Source of the DNA: Thiohalocapsa halophila | GTDB taxonomy: Bacteria; Pseudomonadota; Gammaproteobacteria; Chromatiales; Chromatiaceae | Assembly: GCF_016583825.1 (NCBI RefSeq) | Contig: NZ_NRRV01000058.1 | Span: forward strand, 1-36,911 | Direction: 5' to 3' | Length of the DNA stretch: 36,911 nt | Shown here: piece by piece, positions 33,112-36,911 of the stretch | Layout: each line of letters opens with the position of its first letter | Position numbering within the stretch: position 1 is the stretch's first letter | Notes under the pieces: model-generated | Seen by the model: only the letters and a program-made list of their open reading frames with translations | Databases searched by the model: none | Told to the model about the DNA's origin: nothing | Translations under genes and position numbers: made by a program

Positions 33112-34572
33112 ATGCCAACGCGTCTTAGCAGTACCGAGTCAGCGCGGGGCACACCGGCTCCCGCGAGCGCGCGCTCACCTAGGTCCGAGCGCCGGGCCCC
33201 GCCGCGGCGCCGCCATGGGCTGCGACGGCCGCCGACGCTGGCTCTCCATCGCGCGCTGCCGCCGCTGTTGCGACGGGATTTGCTGCGGCTCTTCGAGAAT
33301 GCCGCGGCGGGCGGGTCCGTGGTGCGCCTGGACGCCGCCGGCTTCCGCCTGCTTCAGGTGAACGACGAAGCCCTGATGCGCGAGATCCTGCTGGACAAGG
33401 GCCGGGTCTATCGCAAGGCGAGCTTGATGCGCCGCCTCGGGGCGGTCACCGGCGAGGGGCTGCTGATCAACGACGGCGAGGTCTGGAAGCGCCATCGACG
33501 GCTCGCGAATCCGGCCCTTGCTGCCGGTAGCCTGCCGCGCTACGTGCCGGCCATGCGCGAGGCCATGGCGCAGACCGTCGCGCGCTGGCGCGGGGGTGAA
33601 GCCGCTGCGCCCTTGGATCTGGTCGCCGAGCTGTCGCGCACCACGCTGACCAGCCTGCTGGATAGCATCTTCGGCATTCGCGGCGAGGCGGGAATGCTGA
33701 ACGATCGTGTGGCGCAGGTGAGCGGCGTGATCCATGCGCTGCTCGACGAGCTGGTGCGCCAAGGCAGTGCGCTGGCGGCGCCGCCCTTGTCTTGGCCAAC
33801 GCCGGCCAATCTGCGCTTTCGCCGGCGCATTGCAGAGGTCAATGCCATCCTGGACGACATCATCGCCAAGCGCCGCGAAGACCTGGCGGACACCGATGCG
33901 CCCGCGGACTTGCTCGGGCAGTGGCTGCAGCAGCGCCGCCGGAATCCAGAGCATTTTTCGGCCGTGGAGATGCGCGATGAGCTCATGACCATGCTCATCG
34001 CGGGTCATCACAGCCTGGCCATCGCCTTGGCCTGGGCCCTGTATCACGTGGCGCTGGACGCGGATCTGCAGGCTGAGGTTTCGGCCGAAGCAGCAACAGC
34101 GCCCGAGCTGCCGCAAAGCCTGGAGGACCTCGCAGACCTCCCGCTCGCGCGCGGCGTGCTGCTGGAGGCACTTAGACTTTATCCGCAGCCGCCCATTCTG
34201 CTGCGCGAGGCCGTCGCCGAGCATGGGCTCGGGGGCTATCACATTCGGGCGGGTGACCAGCTCGTGCTGAGCATCCCGGCGCTGCACCGCGACCCGGCGC
34301 ACTGGCCGCAGCCGGAGCGGTTCGACGCCGGGCGCTTCGCCGGCTTCAACACCGACGGCATGATGCAGGGGCATCACCTCGGCTTCGGCGGCGGTCCCCG
34401 CAGCTGCATCGGTCGGCGCTTTGCGTTGCTGGAAGGGGTCTTGGTGTTGGTGGAGGCGCTGCGTGTGTTCCGTCTGCGCCCGGCCGCCGCCAATGCCGAG
34501 CGGGTGCCGCCGCGGTTCGCGGGCATGCTGGTGCCGGCGGCGCCGTTGCTGGTCCGTGCCGTGCCGCGCTGA
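33112..34572 (+). CDS. Cytochrome P450
   Basis: This 486-aa heme monooxygenase has the Cys-ligand loop FGGGPRSCIGRRFA (F-x2-G-x-R-x-C-x-G) near residues 423-436, the K-helix E-x2-R in LLEALRLYP, and WKRHRR of the C-helix. The I-helix reads AGHHS where most P450s have AG-x2-T, so Ser replaces the oxygen-activating Thr. The overall pattern, including ALLEG after the Cys loop and AGH in the I-helix, reminds me of CYP102/CYP175-like fatty acid or carotenoid hydroxylases; this is from memory. The first about 45 residues are Arg/Pro-rich with no membrane anchor, so a later start is possible. It forms a likely operon with the methyltransferase (4-bp gap). The substrate is unknown. Confidence 0.92.
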   Translation: MPTRLSSTESARGTPAPASARSPRSERRAPPRRRHGLRRPPTLALHRALPPLLRRDLLRLFENAAAGGSVVRLDAAGFRLLQVNDEALMREILLDKGRVYRKASLMRRLGAVTGEGLLINDGEVWKRHRRLANPALAAGSLPRYVPAMREAMAQTVARWRGGEAAAPLDLVAELSRTTLTSLLDSIFGIRGEAGMLNDRVAQVSGVIHALLDELVRQGSALAAPPLSWPTPANLRFRRRIAEVNAILDDIIAKRREDLADTDAPADLLGQWLQQRRRNPEHFSAVEMRDELMTMLIAGHHSLAIALAWALYHVALDADLQAEVSAEAATAPELPQSLEDLADLPLARGVLLEALRLYPQPPILLREAVAEHGLGGYHIRAGDQLVLSIPALHRDPAHWPQPERFDAGRFAGFNTDGMMQGHHLGFGGGPRSCIGRRFALLEGVLVLVEALRVFRLRPAAANAERVPPRFAGMLVPAAPLLVRAVPR

Positions 34573-34576
34573 ATCC

Positions 34577-35437
34577 ATGGGCGGCAGCATAGGGGACGCG
34601 GGGCAGCGAGCCGTCAGCGACACGGCGGCTGGCCACGACCTGACCGGTGTTAGCCGCACGCTGCTGATTCCGCTCTATGGGCGCGCGCATGCCGCGCGGC
34701 TGCTGCCGGAAGTGCGCTTCCATGACCCTGCGGCCCAGGATCTGGCGCGGCGCCTTGGGCTGAGCGAGCGCGATGTCGGTCGCGACCGCTTCACCATGCG
34801 TCTGTGCATTGCACGGTCCCTGGTGCTGGAGCGCATGCTGGGGGATCTGCTCGATGCGGCCGAGCAGCCGCGGACGGTGGTGGTGCTGGCCTGCGGCCTG
34901 GACACCCTGCCGCAGCGTATCGGCACCGAGCACGCGCGTTGGCTCTGCGCCGATCTAGCCGCGGTGACCGCCCTGCGGGACCAACTGCTGCCGCCGTCGC
35001 CCGGCGTCAGCCACGTCAGCGCGGCGTTGCCGCACGGGCTGGACGCCTTGGCGGGGCAATTGGGGGAGAAGCCGCCCGTGCTCATGCTGGAAGGCATCCT
35101 GCCCTACCTCGAGCCGGCGGCCGTGGCGGCGACCTTGCGCGGACTCGCGGAGCTGGCGCCCCAGGGGGCGGATTTGTTGGTGGACGGCTATCACCCGGCG
35201 CTGTTGGCCTTTGCGCGCTTCGGCGATGGCTTTCGGCGCATGCGCGTGCGCTTTCGCTTCGGCATCGCAGATACCCGCGACTATGTGCAGCTTGCGCCAC
35301 GGCTCCGTCACCAGGCGGAGAAGGACCTGCTGGCATTACTGCCCTGGCGTCGGCGCCTGCGCACTGTACTGCCGGCGGTGGCTGCGCTTGGCCGCCCGCT
35401 GGCGACCATCACCCACCTGACGCTGACGCCGGCCTGA
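34577..35437 (+). CDS. SAM-dependent methyltransferase, LCM (leucine carboxyl methyltransferase) family
   Basis: This 286-aa protein has the LCM/TcmP-type layout: GVSRTLLIPLYGRAHAARLL and RFHDPAAQDL near the start, the SAM motif VVLACGLDTLPQRI near residues 107-120, and the acceptor-side LEGILPYLEPAAV near 172-184. Related enzymes methylate small acids or polyketides rather than proteins. The ATG at 34577 is 4 bp after the P450 stop, without a strong ribosome-binding site, so it is probably cotranslated with the P450. An O-methyltransferase acting after hydroxylation by the P450 is a reasonable guess. Confidence 0.85.
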   Translation: MGGSIGDAGQRAVSDTAAGHDLTGVSRTLLIPLYGRAHAARLLPEVRFHDPAAQDLARRLGLSERDVGRDRFTMRLCIARSLVLERMLGDLLDAAEQPRTVVVLACGLDTLPQRIGTEHARWLCADLAAVTALRDQLLPPSPGVSHVSAALPHGLDALAGQLGEKPPVLMLEGILPYLEPAAVAATLRGLAELAPQGADLLVDGYHPALLAFARFGDGFRRMRVRFRFGIADTRDYVQLAPRLRHQAEKDLLALLPWRRRLRTVLPAVAALGRPLATITHLTLTPA

Positions 35438-35685
35438 GCCGAGCCCGGGTCGGCGCCGGTACGGTCGCCGGGGGCTGGGGCGCCTTGGCTCGGGCGCCTG
35501 CAAGTGCGTACCGGTCCCGGCACCGGGTAGAGGTCCGGCGGGCTCCCTGATCTGCTTCGCGTCTTGCCCGCAAATAGCCGTCCCTTGACGCCTTTGCTTG
35601 ATGCGGGACAAATCTAACGGTGCCGTCGAACGGCCCGTTGCTCTAGGCTTTACGGGTTACAGACCGACCCGAGGTCACCAAGACG

Positions 35686-36911
35686 ATGGCCGATTTGACG
35701 CCTGCACCAGCACCCGACGCCTACCCCCTCCTCGCCACCATCGACACGCCAGCGGACCTGCGCCGGCTGGAGGCGGACCAGCTCAAGCAGCTGGCCGCGG
35801 AGCTGCGGGCGTATCTGATCGACAGCGTCTCGCGCACCGGCGGGCACCTGGCCGCAGGCCTGGGCGTGGTGGAGCTCACCATCGCCCTGCACTACGTCTT
35901 CGACACCCCGGAAGACCGCATCGTCTGGGACGTCGGCCACCAGGCCTACCCGCACAAGATCTTGACCGGTCGGCGCGCGCGCATGGACCGCATGCGCCAA
36001 AAGGGCGGCCTCTCGGGCTTTCCCAAACGCAGCGAAAGCGACTACGACACCTTCGGCGTCGGCCACTCCAGCACCAGCATCAGCGCCGCCCTCGGCATGG
36101 CCATCGCCGCCAAGGCCAAAGGCGAGCCGCGCCAAGCCATCGCCGTCATCGGCGACGGCGCGCTCGGCGCCGGCATGGCGTTCGAGGCCCTCAACCACGG
36201 CGGCCCGCTCGACCCCAACCTGCTGGTCATCCTGAACGACAACGAAATGTCCATCAGCCCCCCCGTGGGCGCCATCTCCAGCCACCTCGCCAAGCTGCTC
36301 TCCGGCCGCGTCTACACCAGCATGCGCGAAGGCAGCAAACAGGCCCTGGCCGGCCTGCCCCAGCTGCGCCAGCTCGTCGGGCGCTGGGAAGAGCACATGA
36401 AAGGCATGCTCATGCCCAGCACCCTCTTTGAAGAGCTCGGCTTCAACTACATCGGCCCCATCGACGGCCACGACCTCGACGCCGTGCTCAGCACGCTGCA
36501 GAACATGAAACAGATGAGCGTGCCGCGGCTGCTGCACGTCGTCACCCAAAAAGGCCACGGCTACGCCCCCGCCGAAGACGCCCCCACCACCTACCATGGT
36601 GTGACCCCCTTCGACCGCAGCACCGGCGCCATCCACAAAAAGAAAGCCAGCGGCCCCAGCTACACCCAAATCTTCGGCGAATGGCTCTGCGACACCGCCG
36701 CCGGCGATGAGCGCCTCATGGCCATCACCCCGGCCATGCGCGAAGGCTCCGGTCTCGTCGCCTTCGCCGAGCGCTACCCCGAGCGCTACTTCGACGTCGG
36801 TATCGCCGAGCAGCACGCCGTCACCCTCGCCGCCGGCATGGCCTGCGAAGGCTTAAAGCCCGTCGTCGCCATCTACAGCACCTTCCTGCAGCGCGCCTAT
36901 GATCAACTGGT
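35686..36911 (+). CDS. dxs: 1-deoxy-D-xylulose-5-phosphate synthase, 3' end beyond window
   Basis: DXS joins pyruvate and glyceraldehyde-3-phosphate with thiamine diphosphate, the entry step to isoprenoids. The visible 408 residues include WDVGHQAYPHKILTGR, the thiamine motif GDGALGAGMAFEALNHGG near 158-175, NDNEMSISPPVG near 184-195, and the catalytic Glu in GIAEQHAVTLAAG near 372-384. The frame has no stop to the window edge; about a third of the usual 620-640 aa is missing. The start follows GAGGTCACC. It supplies precursors for CrtE at the other end of the cluster. The spacer 35438-35685 has a poor TTGACG/ACAAAT pair and nothing else that I can support. Confidence 0.97.
   Translation, partial: MADLTPAPAPDAYPLLATIDTPADLRRLEADQLKQLAAELRAYLIDSVSRTGGHLAAGLGVVELTIALHYVFDTPEDRIVWDVGHQAYPHKILTGRRARMDRMRQKGGLSGFPKRSESDYDTFGVGHSSTSISAALGMAIAAKAKGEPRQAIAVIGDGALGAGMAFEALNHGGPLDPNLLVILNDNEMSISPPVGAISSHLAKLLSGRVYTSMREGSKQALAGLPQLRQLVGRWEEHMKGMLMPSTLFEELGFNYIGPIDGHDLDAVLSTLQNMKQMSVPRLLHVVTQKGHGYAPAEDAPTTYHGVTPFDRSTGAIHKKKASGPSYTQIFGEWLCDTAAGDERLMAITPAMREGSGLVAFAERYPERYFDVGIAEQHAVTLAAGMACEGLKPVVAIYSTFLQRAYDQL

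Noticed and set aside
33175..34659. Minus-strand frame of 494 codons opposite the P450
   Set aside because: Antisense shadow; Gln/Arg/His-rich and without a domain.
35598..36816. Frames on both strands across dxs
   Set aside because: The dxs frame itself has clear thiamine and catalytic motifs and runs off the window; the other frames are shadows.

Overview
The window reads as a chromosomal segment of a high-GC, nitrogen-fixing, anoxygenic phototrophic gammaproteobacterium, most likely a purple sulfur bacterium of the Chromatiaceae. Three things support this: the bacteriochlorophyll a/carotenoid superoperon crtE-crtF-bchCXYZ-puf; the puf order B-A-L-M-C-B-A-B-A known from Allochromatium-type bacteria; and the gammaproteobacterial housekeeping cluster pcnB-folK-panB-panC-panD. 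No species can be named from the sequence alone.

Layout. Positions 1-1260 hold a REP-like repeat, a small RRM RNA-binding protein and a tRNA-Glu(CTC) on the minus strand. Positions 1333-6020 hold pcnB, folK and the three pantothenate genes panB, panC and panD. A REPIN-like repeat pair lies between panD and the convergent nitrogen-fixation block at 6227-13132. That block is on the minus strand. In transcription order it is nifB, a 2[4Fe-4S] ferredoxin, an unknown 97-aa gene, nifO-like, a flavodiiron protein, two [2Fe-2S] ferredoxins, nifQ and draG. A sigma-54 -24/-12 element and a NifA-type upstream site lie in front of nifB. A repeat-rich spacer follows, then a DUF2189 membrane protein converging on a type II P-type ATPase, an outer-membrane beta-barrel protein and a degraded DUF29 fragment.

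The photosynthesis superoperon runs from 20202 to 32706. It makes geranylgeranyl-PP (CrtE), O-methylates carotenoids (CrtF), converts chlorophyllide a towards bacteriochlorophyllide a (BchXYZ, BchC), and encodes the LH1 antenna, the reaction centre L and M subunits and its tetraheme cytochrome. Tandem TGT-N12-ACA-type sites, as bound by PpsR/CrtJ repressors, lie before crtE and bchC. After the third pufBA pair come a cytochrome P450 and an LCM-family methyltransferase, then dxs, which enters the isoprenoid pathway and runs off the window.

How the parts work together. dxs and crtE supply isoprenoid precursors for carotenoids and the bacteriochlorophyll tail, and bch/puf build the pigment-protein core. 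The nif block supplies the NifB-co precursor and molybdenum for FeMo-co, electron carriers, oxygen removal and reversal of nitrogenase ADP-ribosylation. The points most worth a second look are: the P450/methyltransferase pair between puf and dxs; three different LH1 alpha subunits, of which only alpha1 has a WxxDxI calcium-type motif; the long Ala/Pro/Glu tail on PufC; two inverted heptanucleotide arrays built on different 7-mers; the unknown coupled gene in the nifB operon; and a draG with no draT nearby.
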